A stretch of DNA of 64,000 nt from positions 1-64,000 of the forward strand of contig JARKRC010000046.1 of NCBI GenBank assembly GCA_029974595.1, written 5' to 3'. Under the pieces are notes generated by a model, which ran no database searches, had not been told where the DNA came from, and worked only from the letters and a program-made list of their open reading frames with translations. Origin of the DNA: Ereboglobus sp. (GTDB taxonomy: Bacteria; Verrucomicrobiota; Verrucomicrobiia; Opitutales; Opitutaceae). Each line of letters begins with the position of its first letter. Position 1 is the first letter of the stretch. Both the position numbers and the translations under genes were made by a program. Positions 1 through 9,147 of this stretch are shown piece after piece.

Positions 1-90
1 GAATGGATCGAAGCCTTCTACAACCTGCGTCGCCGTCACTCCTCAATCGGAAACCTCTCTCCGGTTGACTTCGAAAACCTTAACAACTGA
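1..90 (+). CDS. IS3-family transposase, C-terminal end (partial)
   Basis: The reading frame is open from the window edge to a TGA at 88-90 and gives the last 29 residues of a DDE integrase-type transposase. The segment FYNLRRRHSSIGNLSPVDF is the usual ending of the IS3-family OrfB rve domain (RRHSxxGxxSP). The element's right terminal repeat should lie between about 91 and 140, but only one end is in view so it cannot be paired. It lies directly upstream of a restriction gene that lacks its 5' half, which suggests this insertion or a linked deletion broke that gene. Confidence 0.8.
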   Translation, partial: EWIEAFYNLRRRHSSIGNLSPVDFENLNN

Positions 91-152
91 TCTGCTTCCT
101 CCACTTGCTCTCTCTGTCTTCAATACAAGGGTAATCCCAGGGAGAGTGGAGC

Positions 153-1577
153 TTGCGCCGCTTCCTCTTCTCCAAATGGACATTGCGCGAGGGCTGGGAC
201 AACCCGAATGTCTTTGTAATCTGCAAACTGCGCACATCAGGCTCGGAAATCAGCAAAATACAGGAAGTCGGGCGCGGCCTGCGCCTGCCCTTTGATGAAA
301 ATGGAAACCGCATGAACGCAGACACGGGCGGCGGGGATTTTCAGTTGAGTTATATCATTGATTTCTCGGAACGCGAATTTGCCAAAAAACTTGTCGGCGA
401 AATCAACGGCGACGGCGCGGGCGTGGTTGGCGGAAAAATCACGGATGAGATTTTGGAGCGTCTGATTGCTGCCAAATACAAGCCAAGCAAAGCGATTGCG
501 AAAGCACAGTTGTTAATTGATGAAATTATCAATGAGAAGGACGAAATTGTTGACAGCGAAAGACTATTCGCGCTGTTGCCGGACGATGAAAAACTGAAGA
601 CTGGAAAAGTGACCGGAAAAGGAATGCCGGAGCGTCCGAAAATAAAACTGCACCGTGAAAACTTCCAAAAACTGAAAAGCCTTTGGGAGAAGGTGACGCG
701 ACGCTATGTGTTGCAGTTCGATAAAGTCGCGGATGCGCAAATCAACTCCCTTCTGATGGAGGTTTTCGCCAACAGCAATTTGTTCAGCAGACCGTCCGCG
801 AGCGTGAGAAAGGAACAATTGGAAAAATGCGCCGACGGCAGTGGCAGTCTGTCGGTCGGGACAAGCATGGTCATGGAAGTTCAGCTCGAAGCAAAACTCG
901 GTGTTCTGCCTTACGGGGAATTTTTGAAACGGATCGGGAAACGGACCTGTCTGCCGATTTCATTATTGCACAGGCATCTTGCTAATGCGCGGCGCGGAAA
1001 AGAAACTCCTCCGGAATTGTTTAATACGGGAACGCTGGAGAACATAATTGCGTGTTTTGAAAAGAAATTCGTGACGCTTTTCGCTCAGAAGTTTTCCTAT
1101 GCGGCATTGGATTTCCACGCACAAACAAGCCTCTTTGAACCCAATGGCGACCTTAAGTCGGAGCTCATGCAAGGCGATGTCGGAGACAAAATCGCAAGCG
1201 ATGTCAAAATTGACGGGCGGCGCTATCTCTATGACAAGCCCGCATACGACAGTGAAATAGAACATGAGGTTTTGCGCGTCAATCCACCGCCGCGAGTGAT
1301 TGTTTATGGCAAACTGCCGCGTCGCAGCATCAAGCTGCCGACTTACACAGGCGGCACGACAAGTCCGGATTTTGTCTATGCCATTCGCAAGCCGGACGGT
1401 GATGGCGTGGAATTGCATTTGATTGTGGAAACAAAGAGCGACAACCCGCGCTTGTCCGATACACAAGCGGTCGAGGCACAGGAGAAGTTTTTCAAGAGCA
1501 TTTCCAAGAACATCGTTTGGAAAATGGAAACCGACGCGGAAAAGTTCGGAAAATTGCTAGCGGAGATGGCGAGATAG
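153..1577 (+). pseudogene. type III restriction enzyme Res subunit, 5'-truncated remnant
   Basis: This encodes the C-terminal half of a type III restriction-modification Res (helicase/nuclease) subunit. The product of about 474 residues opens with helicase motif V (LREGWDNPNVF) and motif VI (VGRGLRLP). Near the C-terminus it has a PD-(D/E)xK-like nuclease core, with SPDFVYAI followed by IVETKSD. Full-length Res proteins are about 900-1000 residues, so the Walker A and DEAD-box half is missing. The frame is open only back to a stop at 132-134, and the first possible start is a TTG at 153, so no proper start exists. No Mod subunit is visible. The fragment could still make a nuclease domain, but it is most likely dead after the IS3-type event upstream. 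Confidence 0.8.
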
Positions 1578-1696
1578 ACGGCGTTAAAGTAATAGCCGGA
1601 ATACCGCATGGACTCCGGACGCAGGACGCCGGTCGCAAAATCCCGCTTGCGTGCATCTGCTGCCGGAGTCCAAAGTCCTGAGCGCTGAATCCGGTA

Positions 1697-3160
1697 GTGT
1701 CCGTCAAGTTTCGCACATTTTATAGTAGCATATATTCGGCTGAGGAAGGTTGTGTGTTGGTTGTATTGTTATTGTTGGTTGGTTTTCGCTGAGGATTCGG
1801 GGCTGCGCGCAGGCCCGGCTTGGCGGGCCGGAGCGCAGCTCCGAATCAGAGTGTTCATGCCGCTTGCGTTTCGTTTTCCATGATCGCCGCGGTGTTGATC
1901 CGGGCCATGTCCATGTAGCGTTTCTGGCCCCATTGCGTTCCGGCCACATGGCGCAGGCGGGCGGCCACAAGGATCATCGCCGAGTTGCCGTCGGGAAACG
2001 CCCCCACCGCCCGCGTTCGCCGGCGTATCTCCCTCATGAGCCGTTCGAGCGGGTTGTTCGTTCGCAATGAGCGCCAGTGCTGGCTGGGGAACTCGTAGTA
2101 GTTGAGCGTTTCGTCGATGCTTGTCTCCACCAGTTGCGCGGCCGCGGGCAGTTTCATCTCGCGCAGTTTGGCGGTTACTTGTGCGGCTTTGGTTCGCGCC
2201 GAGGCCCGGTCTTCGCTTGCGTGAATTGCCTTGAGCATGGCGGCTACATCACGCACTTTGCCTGCGGGCACCAGCGACCAGACGTTGCGGTAAAAATGCA
2301 CCGCGCAGCGCTGGTGTTTGGTCGGGATAAAACTCGGCAAGGCTTTCCACAAGGCCGAGGCACTTGTCCGAGATGAACAGCTTCACGGCTTTGAGCCCGC
2401 GCTCTTTGATTCGACGAAGGAAGTTTTGCCACGAGGCTTTGTCTTCTTTCGTGCCTTCTTCCACGGCGAGCACTTCGCGGTAGCCTTCGGTGCTTACGCC
2501 AACCGCCACGAGGATGCTCACGTTTTTGACTTCCCCGCCCCAGCTGCGTTTGAGCCAGATGCCGTCGAGATATACGTAGGCGTGTTCGCCTTCGATGGGC
2601 CGGGCGCGCCAGGTGTCGATTTGCACTGCGATCTTTTGGTTGAGTTCGCTCAGCGTCGATGGGCTCACGCGCGATCCCCACAGCGCCTCGGTTATGTCTT
2701 CGACCCGGCGCACGGACACCCCTGCAAGATACATCTCCACGAGCGCTTCCTCGACACTGCTTTCGCGCCGTCGGTAGCGTTCGATGATTGCCGTCTCGAA
2801 TGGCAGTTTCCGCAACTTGGGCATGCGCAGGGTCACTTCGCCCGCTTTCGTGTGATATTGCCGTTCGTAATGGCCTGCTCGTTGATCTTTGCGTGCGTCC
2901 GTATGCTCGTAACGCCCGGCGGCGCACAATCGTTGGGCTTCGGCGTCGAGCAGCGCGTTGAGCGTCTGCTCCACCGTTGATAACACCACTTTGTCGAGGT
3001 GGCTTTGAATCATCTTTTCGTCCACGCGGATCACTCCGCTAGGCATCGCTTTGTCTTCGGTCGCCGATTCTTCGCGACCTTTCTTCGGGTTTTCTGTATT
3101 CATCAGGGTTATCTTCCCTGCCTCTATAGCTTTAAAAAATGTGCGCAAGATTCAGGACGT
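1697..3160. mobile_element. IS256-family insertion sequence
   Basis: The element is bounded by imperfect terminal inverted repeats of about 24 bp at 1697-1720 and 3137-3160, which share the inner core CGCACATTT and an outer GTCC. It carries one transposase gene on the minus strand. Its length of about 1.46 kb is normal for IS256. I see no clear 8-9 bp target duplication. The right end abuts a palindromic intergenic repeat (R2, 3165-3183). The transposase reading frame is broken, so the copy is probably immobile unless the break is a sequencing error. Confidence 0.75.
1855..3103 (-). pseudogene. IS256-family (mutator-type) transposase, frameshifted
   Basis: Two overlapping frames together make a full-length transposase of about 415 residues. 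The upstream part starts at an ATG at 3103 (MNTENPKKG) and carries the first two catalytic acids, in YVYLDGIW and LFISDKCLG. The downstream part carries RCAVHFYRNV and the third acid, in NPLERLMREI, and stops at 1855. Continuity is lost near 2325-2335, where the frame runs from EFYPDQTP into an out-of-phase PTKHQRC. Removing one C from the CCC run there restores the family consensus. IS256 elements are not known for programmed frameshifting, so this is probably an inactivating indel or a base-calling error. Confidence 0.8.
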
Positions 3161-3164
3161 TATC

Positions 3165-3206
3165 CACGGGCTTCCAGCCCGTGTTTTCGGAACACGGGCG
3201 AGTCGC
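3165..3206. repeat. R2 palindromic repeats used as IS target
   Basis: A 19-bp interrupted palindrome (CACGGGC-ttcca-GCCCGTG type) at 3165-3183 is followed by the left part of a second palindrome of the same family, cut at 3206 by the IS50-type element. The rest of that palindrome reappears beyond the element at 4744. The same family occurs in most larger intergenic gaps of the window. Confidence 0.7.
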
Positions 3207-4743
3207 CATAGCTTTATACACAAGATGGAGAAGCTGGGCCGAAGCGTTCCCATGCCAGGGAGAGGTCGCAGAGGCGGGTCATGCCGATCCACATGGCCTT
3301 GATGCCGGGGGGCGCATCGTTTTTGCGTCCGAGGTAGCCGCCGAGCTTGGCGATCATGAGGACCATTTCGCCGAGAGTGGGCGCAGTGGGCGGGGCGGGC
3401 TCGCCCCGGCGGCTGGACACCGCGACGAGCGGCTTCCATTCGCCGGGGGCGAACAGAAGCTCGCAGGGCAGGTCGGGGCGGACCCGGCCCAGCCTCATCA
3501 CATACAGCAGCCGCCAGCCGACCGTCATGCACAGCGCGATGGCGGGCTTGAGCGTCGTGTCGCCGCGTTGTTGCAGCTGCTCGATGCGGCAGCCGCTTTT
3601 GAGGACCTTGTCGAACAGCTCGATTTCCCAGCGGCACAGATACAGTCCGATTACCTCCCTGGCCTGCGTGGGCGTTTCGACCGGCAGGGTGGTGAGCAAC
3701 ACCCATACCAGAGGCTCTTCGCCGGCGGGCGGATTGATCTCCCTGGCTTCGATCGCGACCAGTTCCACCGCGGGCAGCGCCGCGCCTGTCTTGCGATGGG
3801 GCGGCTTGAGGCGCAGCCGCACCGTCCGTATCTCCTGCTCGACCGCGCGGGCCGAGCGCTCGACCGGCGCCTGCCGGCTGCCTTTGAGCTTCTTGTTGCG
3901 CCGGGTCGCCTGCGAGACCTCGAAGTCCACCGTGCCGATCACCGGGGCGGCCGCGAGCCGGGCCCGGAGTTTCCCCGGCTGCGCCCCGCCGGCTTCGTCC
4001 CCGATCGGTTCCAGGCAACGGTCCGACTTGCTTCGGATCAGCAGTCCGGCGGCAGGCCGGCCTTGCGCGAGGCGCTGGTCGCGCTCGGCGAACACCTCGT
4101 AGATGTCTCCCTCCCGGTCGCTCACCGAGACGACCTCGCACGCGGGCGCATGGCCGGCCAGCTCGCAGGCGTGCCGGTAGCCTTCCAGCCAGCGCAGGCT
4201 TTCCTTTTGCTCAATGGGCCGGCTCTTGCAGTTCGCCGACTTGCCGTGGTCCGCGTCGTCCCGCGCATAGATCAAGGCGTCCCACAGCCCAAGCGGCAGG
4301 CGCTCCGGGGTGAGCACCAGGTGGCTGTGCGCGAAAAACCCCCGCCGCTCCGGGCTGGCCAGCGGCCCGGCCCCCTTCAGCTTCCTGCGCGCGGTGTAGT
4401 CGCACTCCGTCGTGTCCTGCACCATCAACACCCGGCCCGTTTTCATGCACCCGTCTCAACGTGCCCTCCCTGTGCGCCGCAAGGATCTTCTCCGCGCTCA
4501 CCTTCGCGTTCCCCAAAAACCGGCTCGCCGCCATCGCCTCCGCCATACCCGCCCCGCTCAGGCTCTCCTCCGGATGGCTCCACTTCCTCTCCACCAGCCT
4601 CTTCAGCCCTTCCGACAGCCGCACGTCCCCAAAATCCGCCGATTCAAATTCTTCGTCAACCCATTCGCTCATCCCCCATCTCTGTGCACTTTCACCCCTC
4701 TGCCTTCCAGCTTTTATCTCCCGAACTTGTGTATAAAGCCATG
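3207..4743. mobile_element. IS50/Tn5-type insertion sequence (IS4 superfamily)
   Basis: The element has 19-bp terminal inverted repeats at 3207-3225 and 4725-4743, each reading CATRGCTTTATACACAAGW inward. They share the TTATACACAAG core of the Tn5/IS50 outside end. The total length of 1537 bp is almost the same as IS50 (about 1.53 kb), and as in IS50 the transposase stop lies close to the inner edge of one terminal repeat. The flanking 9-mers (3198-3206 and 4744-4752) match at 7 of 9 positions, consistent with a degraded 9-bp target duplication. The transposase gene is frameshifted. Confidence 0.85.
3214..4672 (-). pseudogene. Tn5-like (IS50 group) transposase, frameshifted
   Basis: The N-terminal part from the ATG at 4672 (MSEWVDEEFESADFGDVRL) is the Tn5-type transposase DNA-binding domain. 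The remaining 410 residues (about 4446 to 3214) form the DDE core. Catalytic residues are recognisable: D in MVQDTTECD, D in SVSDREGDIYE, and the Y-R-E-K signature in LYLCRWEIELFDKVLK. The two parts are in different frames, joined near 4446-4450 where GTLRRV leads out of phase into MKTGRVLMV. An internal ATG at 4446 could start a protein lacking the DNA-binding domain, reminiscent of but not equivalent to the IS50 inhibitor. Inactivation or a sequencing error is the likeliest explanation. Confidence 0.8.
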
Positions 4744-4865
4744 GCGACCCGCCCATGTGGATTGGGTGATTTTCAACTGCGAATGGACGCGAAAAAACGC
4801 GAATAAACGCATACCCGCCGGATGCCCAAGCACGCCAAAGGCGTGCCACCCGAACTGCCCTGGCA
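4744..4865 (+). repeat. R2-R3-R1 repeat module (5' partner interrupted by IS)
   Basis: Outside the IS50-type element the sequence resumes with the second half of an R2 palindrome (4744-4758). It continues with an R3 unit (about 4770-4805, CAACTGCGAATGGACGCGAA type) and a short R1 fragment starting CACGCCAAAGGCGTGCCAC near 4830. This is the same order seen at 8541, at 11751 and, inverted, at 54002. The rest of the gap to 5064 holds no recognisable gene; 4866-5064 looks like decayed repeat sequence. Confidence 0.6.
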
Positions 4866-5064
4866 TCTGCGTGTATCTGTGTTCATTTGCGGTTCAAAAC
4901 CTCCGACCTCTTCGCGCCTTCTGCGCCTCTTTGCGGCCATTGAATTCCGCCCTTTGGGGCCAAAAAAAGGGCAATCCAGAATGGCGCTTGGTGAAGGCAT
5001 TTATCGTTGAAACCTGGATGATCGAGATAAACGGATTGCGAAGAGAAACGAGCCTGACTGCGCG

Positions 5065-5625
5065 TCAATTCGGGGCATCCTCACCCTGACCTCTTCGGCC
5101 TGCGCGGTTCTCAAAATTCGGGACAACCACTTCGATTTTCCCAAACCAAACCGACATCATTTTTCCAAAATCTTTTTCGATCTCATAAGTTATATAAAAA
5201 TTTCCTACGCGTTTATCTATAGGTAATGTGCATTGAGCTCTTTGAAGTTTCGTAACTTCACCCGGTTTTAAGGTTACCAGCCCCATCTTGGATGCACTTG
5301 GTTTTATAAAAATCCCTTCTTCAATTTCTTCTAAAGAAAAAATTATAGATATTCTATTTGTGCGATTAAAATCAAATCCAAACAGAGGGTTTTCAGTAAA
5401 TACAGAAACAGTCTTTCTGCCGATGTTTTTAATGTATATATTAAAAGAAAATCCCCTTAACTCAGAAGGGCTGACTTGGCTTCCAAGAGGATATTGTTTT
5501 GAACATTGAACGGCAATCTTCAAAGTGCCGTCATCAGCAGACGGATATGTATTAAAATTTTCGTCGGCTAAAACGTTTGTCGACAAACCCAATATGACAA
5601 AAAAATAGCTAATAATTTTTTTCAT
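5065..5625 (-). CDS. secreted hypothetical protein, AT-rich
   Basis: The gene encodes 186 residues with a clear Sec signal peptide (MKKIISYFFVILGLSTNVLA, cleavage likely after VLADE or nearby). The mature part has alternating beta-rich stretches with several N/K/I-rich segments and no motif I recognise. Its base composition is much more AT-rich than any neighbour, and it lies between the IS cluster and the GC-rich core genes, so horizontal acquisition is likely. The last 12 residues (RAGRRGQGEDAPN region) are abruptly GC-rich, as if the original 3' end was replaced by local sequence. No partner gene is evident. Confidence 0.55.
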   Translation of the reverse strand: MKKIISYFFVILGLSTNVLADENFNTYPSADDGTLKIAVQCSKQYPLGSQVSPSELRGFSFNIYIKNIGRKTVSVFTENPLFGFDFNRTNRISIIFSLEEIEEGIFIKPSASKMGLVTLKPGEVTKLQRAQCTLPIDKRVGNFYITYEIEKDFGKMMSVWFGKIEVVVPNFENRAGRRGQGEDAPN

Positions 5626-5891
5626 ATATTAAGAGAGAGGGGAAAGGGGGCAATCCGAGATATGTTGATTTTTCATTGCTCATGGAGGGATGGTGGCGGC
5701 GGGTGGGATGAAGAAAGGGATGGCAGCATGTGTCTGTTTTCGAAAGAAAAGCTTGGATGCTGCCAATGTGTATCGGAGCATATTGGAAGATGCAATATAT
5801 TATTTTTAATGGATTTGTGTCTTTTGTCAGCATATCTTGGATTGACTTCTTTTGTCCCTCTTCACTTGCCAGACACTCCTTGAGGAAGCCT

Positions 5892-7001
5892 TTACATTTT
5901 CAGCATGAAATCGCCGCGGGCGAGGACATCGCCATTGACGAGGATTTCGATTTCGTGGCGGCCCGGGTGGTGCGTGCGCGTGCTGAAGTCCCGAAAATGC
6001 TGGCTGCGCGTGAGCGTGACGGTTTCGCGCGGGGCGAGCGCGAGGGTTTTCAGTTTGAAAACCTTGCGCGTCGTGCGGCCCGCTTTTTTCGCGTAGTGCA
6101 CGGCGTAATCGACGACGAGGAGCTGCGGTTTTTTTGCGGTTGATGTCAGCGCGAGGGAAAAGGCGAGGCGTCCGCCGAGTTTCAGGACGTGCGGCGTGAC
6201 TTCAAACCCGGTGACGCGCACGCGGGCTTTTTCGCCGGCGCCGATCACGGCGAGCGCGCGGCGGTCGCCTTTTTTGATGAGCGTGCGCAGGGCGTGCCGT
6301 GCGATCCATGCGGAGCGGGGGTTGTCGAGGGGCCAGTTTTCGATGCGCGCAAGCACCCACTCGGGATGATCCTTGGTGATGTCGTTGAGGTGATTGGCGA
6401 CGGATTTGCGCACGTAGAGGCTCGGGTCGGCGCGGAGGGCTTCGAGAATCGGCGCGACGGGGTCGGGATTTGCGATGAGGGCGTCGAGGCGGGCCGACCA
6501 CGGCAGGCGCGGGCGGCAGCCTTCGCTGGCGAGGCGGCGCACGTGTTCGTCGGGGTCGCGCGTCCAGGTTTCCATGATGGTGAGTGCGCGGGGCTGGTCG
6601 CGCCGTATGAATTCGCGGATGGCAAATTCGGACGAGCAGAAAGGCGTGAAGAATTTGAGCGCATCCATCGAGATGTCGAAATCCCCGGCGCGCGCGCTTC
6701 CGTGGAGCGCAACGTAATCGGGGAGCGCGAGAGCGTGGAAGCCGCGCCCGATGCGGCCTGCGAGTGCGCGCAGCGTGGCGAGTGTTTTGCGATAATCGGC
6801 GGCGGCGAGGGGCAGCGTGGTGTGGAGCGACTCGGTCATGCGGCGGAGGCGCTGCATGAGCGTGAGGCTGTCGAGGTCGCGCAGCGCGAGGGCGAGGAAG
6901 CGTTTTGTGTCGAAGCGTTTTTCGATGCGCGAGAGTTCGCGCGCGACGAGGCGGAAGCGGTCGGCGCCGAAAAGCGTGTCTTTGAGAGCGGGGACGGACA
7001 T
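5892..7001 (-). CDS. AlkC-type DNA alkylation repair glycosylase
   Basis: This 369-residue protein has the HEAT-like helical repeats of the AlkC/AlkD alkylpurine DNA glycosylase superfamily. These include EFIRRDQPRALTIMETWTRDPDEHVRRLASEGCRPRLPW-type repeat units and DPSLYVRKSVANHLNDI. About 100 C-terminal residues are predicted beta-rich (from VRVTGFEVTPHVLKLGGRLAF onward), matching the Ig-like domain attached to AlkC-alpha proteins. Such enzymes excise alkylated bases, notably 3-methyladenine or 3-methylcytosine depending on subtype. The start chosen is the ATG at 7001 (MSVPALKDTLFG); upstream in-frame codons up to 7154 look like non-coding extension. It is divergent from the Gfo/Idh/MocA gene, with 133 bp between starts. 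Confidence 0.82.
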   Translation of the reverse strand: MSVPALKDTLFGADRFRLVARELSRIEKRFDTKRFLALALRDLDSLTLMQRLRRMTESLHTTLPLAAADYRKTLATLRALAGRIGRGFHALALPDYVALHGSARAGDFDISMDALKFFTPFCSSEFAIREFIRRDQPRALTIMETWTRDPDEHVRRLASEGCRPRLPWSARLDALIANPDPVAPILEALRADPSLYVRKSVANHLNDITKDHPEWVLARIENWPLDNPRSAWIARHALRTLIKKGDRRALAVIGAGEKARVRVTGFEVTPHVLKLGGRLAFSLALTSTAKKPQLLVVDYAVHYAKKAGRTTRKVFKLKTLALAPRETVTLTRSQHFRDFSTRTHHPGRHEIEILVNGDVLARGDFMLKM

Positions 7002-7134
7002 GCGCGGAATGTTTTCGCGATGCGGAGCGGCGGGCAAGCGGGGTTTGCGGAAAAAGCGGAGGCGCGTCACGACGCGCTTTTTCCAGCAACGCGCGCTCGC
7101 CAATTCAATTTGGTGCCATAAACATGAAAACATC

Positions 7135-8478
7135 ATGAACCGTCGCACATTCATACAAAGCCTGTCACTTGCCGGGCTCGCCGTCGGGGCGGGCAGCCTG
7201 TCGTCCCGGATTCTTGCCCGCGCGCCGGGCGCGAATGAGCGGATTCGCGTCGGGGTGGTCGGGTTCGCCGACCGGGCGCGTCAGGTGCTCATCCCGGCGT
7301 TTGAAAAACTCGCGGCGGAGTTGAATTGCGAGATCGTCGCCGTGTCCGACATCTGGAACCGCAGGCGCGACGAGGCGGCGGCGTTTTTCCGCGAGAAATA
7401 CGGCCGGACTGTCGCCGTGTATCGCAACAACGAGGAGATGTATGAGAAGGCGCGCCTCGACGCGGTCATCATCGCCACGGCGGATTTCCAGCACGCGCTC
7501 CATTGTGTCGAGGCGGTGAAGGCGGGTTGCGACGCGTATGTGGAAAAGCCGTTTGCCGAGACGATGGCCGACGCGCGCGCCGCGCTCAAGGCCGTGCGCT
7601 CGGGCGATCGCATCGTGCAGATCGGCTCGCAGCGGCGCAGCGGAAGCAATTACCACGCGGCGCATGATTACGTGAAATCCGGGCAATTCGGCGACATCGT
7701 CTTTGCCGAGATGAGCTGGAACGTGAACCAGCCGGGCCGCTGGCGCAGACCCGATCTCGTGGCCGGCCTCAAGGAAAGCGACGTGGATTGGAAACGCTTT
7801 TTGCTCAACCGCCCCGAGGCCGCGTGGGACCCGAGGAAATATGTCGAGTATCGCCTGTTCTGGCCGTATTCGTCGGGGATTCCCGGGCAATGGATGTGCC
7901 ACCAGATCGACACGGTGCACTGGTTCACCGGGCTGCCGCATCCGCGCAGCGTGAGCGCGAGCGGCGGCATCTACATGTGGAAGGACGGGCGCACGAACTT
8001 CGACACGATGACATCGGTGTTCGACTACGGCCCGCTCGAGGATCCGACGAAGGGATTCCAGGTCGTTTACACATCGCGCTTCAGTAATTCCGCGGGCGGG
8101 GTGAAGGAGATTTATTATTCCAACGGCGGCGAACTGAATCTGGACACAAATAAGGTTTCGCCGAACGGCGGCCTTCGCGAGCGGTATGCGGCGCCGATGA
8201 GGATGGAGCCGAACCTGCTGGAGCCGGTGTCGTTGAAAGGCGGCGGCCCGGCGGCGACGGATGCAAACACGGGCGTGGACAGCATGGTGCTTGCGCACAT
8301 GCGCAACTGGATGGAATGCCTGCGCTCGCGCAAGGAGCCGAATGCGCCGGTCGAGGCGGGTTATCAACACTCAATCGCCACGATCATGGCCAACGCCGCC
8401 GCGCGCACCGGCGAGAAAGTGACCTTCGACGCAAAACGGCAGGAAGTCATCGCAGGCGGCAAGGTGTTTCATTTGTAA
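7135..8478 (+). CDS. Gfo/Idh/MocA-family oxidoreductase, Tat-exported
   Basis: A protein of 447 residues that begins with a twin-arginine signal (MNRRTFIQSLSLAGLAVGAG). It is followed by a Rossmann NAD(P)-binding fold (IRVGVVGFADRARQVLIPAF) and the family's EKP motif (YVEKPFAET). Members oxidise or isomerise sugars and polyols; Tat-exported forms are abundant in Verrucomicrobiota and Planctomycetes and presumably act on glycans in the periplasm. The start is the ATG at 7135, which gives the intact Tat motif; the frame continues upstream to 6817 but only as antisense to the alkylation-repair gene. The substrate cannot be read from sequence. Confidence 0.88.
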   Translation: MNRRTFIQSLSLAGLAVGAGSLSSRILARAPGANERIRVGVVGFADRARQVLIPAFEKLAAELNCEIVAVSDIWNRRRDEAAAFFREKYGRTVAVYRNNEEMYEKARLDAVIIATADFQHALHCVEAVKAGCDAYVEKPFAETMADARAALKAVRSGDRIVQIGSQRRSGSNYHAAHDYVKSGQFGDIVFAEMSWNVNQPGRWRRPDLVAGLKESDVDWKRFLLNRPEAAWDPRKYVEYRLFWPYSSGIPGQWMCHQIDTVHWFTGLPHPRSVSASGGIYMWKDGRTNFDTMTSVFDYGPLEDPTKGFQVVYTSRFSNSAGGVKEIYYSNGGELNLDTNKVSPNGGLRERYAAPMRMEPNLLEPVSLKGGGPAATDANTGVDSMVLAHMRNWMECLRSRKEPNAPVEAGYQHSIATIMANAAARTGEKVTFDAKRQEVIAGGKVFHL

Positions 8479-8540
8479 GGGCGGGTAAGGCCGGCGGTGT
8501 CGCCGAGCACGAAGAGGCAGGGCGCGAGCGGGTCGGGTGG

Positions 8541-8690
8541 CACGGGCGACTCGCCCGTGGGCTTGCCCCAATTTTTTAACTGCGAATGAACGCCAATAAT
8601 CGCGAATTAAAAATAGCCCTGCCGGATGTCGAACGCACGCCAAAGGCGTGCCACTCGTCAGCCCAACGGTCGAGCGTTGCGCGAGACTTG
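8541..8690 (+). repeat. R2-R3-R1 repeat module
   Basis: An R2 palindrome (8541-8559) is followed by an R3 unit (about 8573-8609, AACTGCGAATGAACGCC type), a CCGGATG linker and a 5' R1 fragment (about 8632-8690, GCACGCCAAAGGCGTGCCAC then a GTCGAGCGTTGCGCGAGAC box). The R1 copy stops after its left arm. The module fills nearly the whole gap between the oxidoreductase and the convergent regulator gene. Confidence 0.65.
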
Positions 8691-8705
8691 TTCGCACTGC
8701 TCCTC

Positions 8706-9092
8706 TTATCGCAATGATATTTTTCCCGGCGACGGCTTTTCACGCGCTTCCCATGAAGATCTCACCTTTTGCATAAAAACCCGCCAGTCGGGATCGTCGG
8801 ACTCAGTCATGCGCTTGAGCCATCCCTCGACGGATTCGGTTGCGTTCAAGTTCGACATCAACAAATCCCAAGGGCATTCGAGCGCGGCTTGAATCCGGCA
8901 CAACGTCGTGGCGAGGATGTTGCTTTGCGCCGATTCCATCTTTTGCAAAACGCGCGGATGAAGCCCGGCACGCTCCGCCAGCTCCTCCTGAGTCAATCCT
9001 TTGCGGCGGCGCTCGCGGCGAATGTTTTCGCCGAGTTGGGAAAGAATGCGCCGTTGCTCGCGGTTTGGTTCTGATTCAGAGTGTTTAGGCAC
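8706..9092 (-). CDS. XRE-family transcriptional regulator
   Basis: A lambda-repressor-type helix-turn-helix occupies roughly residues 10-70 (LGENIRRERRRKGLTQEELA, then HPRVLQKMESAQSN and TLCRIQAALECPWDLL), followed by a short charged tail. The start is uncertain. I chose the GTG at 9092 (128 residues) because farther upstream, where an ATG at 9200 would add 36 residues, the DNA holds two palindromes that look like operators rather than protein code. No good ribosome binding site is visible at either. It is divergent from the GT9 pair, which it may control together with itself. Confidence 0.75.
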   Translation of the reverse strand: MPKHSESEPNREQRRILSQLGENIRRERRRKGLTQEELAERAGLHPRVLQKMESAQSNILATTLCRIQAALECPWDLLMSNLNATESVEGWLKRMTESDDPDWRVFMQKVRSSWEAREKPSPGKISLR

Positions 9093-9106
9093 GCCATATC
9101 GTGGCG
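9092..9106. promoter_or_regulatory. palindromic operator candidate, regulator-proximal
   Basis: CGCCATATCGTGGCG is an interrupted palindrome with 5-bp arms that overlaps the proposed regulator start codon. It matches a second site 66 bp away (9158-9172) in both arms (CGCCA/TGGCG). Paired sites of the same palindrome beside an XRE gene are typical of autoregulation; this is inferred, not shown. Confidence 0.45.
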
Positions 9107-9147
9107 TTGTGGCTTTTTTGTTTCCACGTCTCCAATGGCGATAAATA

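Noticed and set aside
1855-3103. Programmed frameshift in the IS256-type transposase
   Set aside because: The CCC run is not a canonical slippery heptamer and the family normally uses a single frame; a simple indel is more likely.
3139-4806. 555-codon plus-strand frame across the IS50-type element
   Set aside because: Antisense of the Tn5-like transposase, whose catalytic motifs are clear on the minus strand.
5609-5833. Small minus-strand frame of 74 codons upstream of the secreted orphan
   Set aside because: It overlaps the start of the orphan gene and has no signal, motif or ribosome site.
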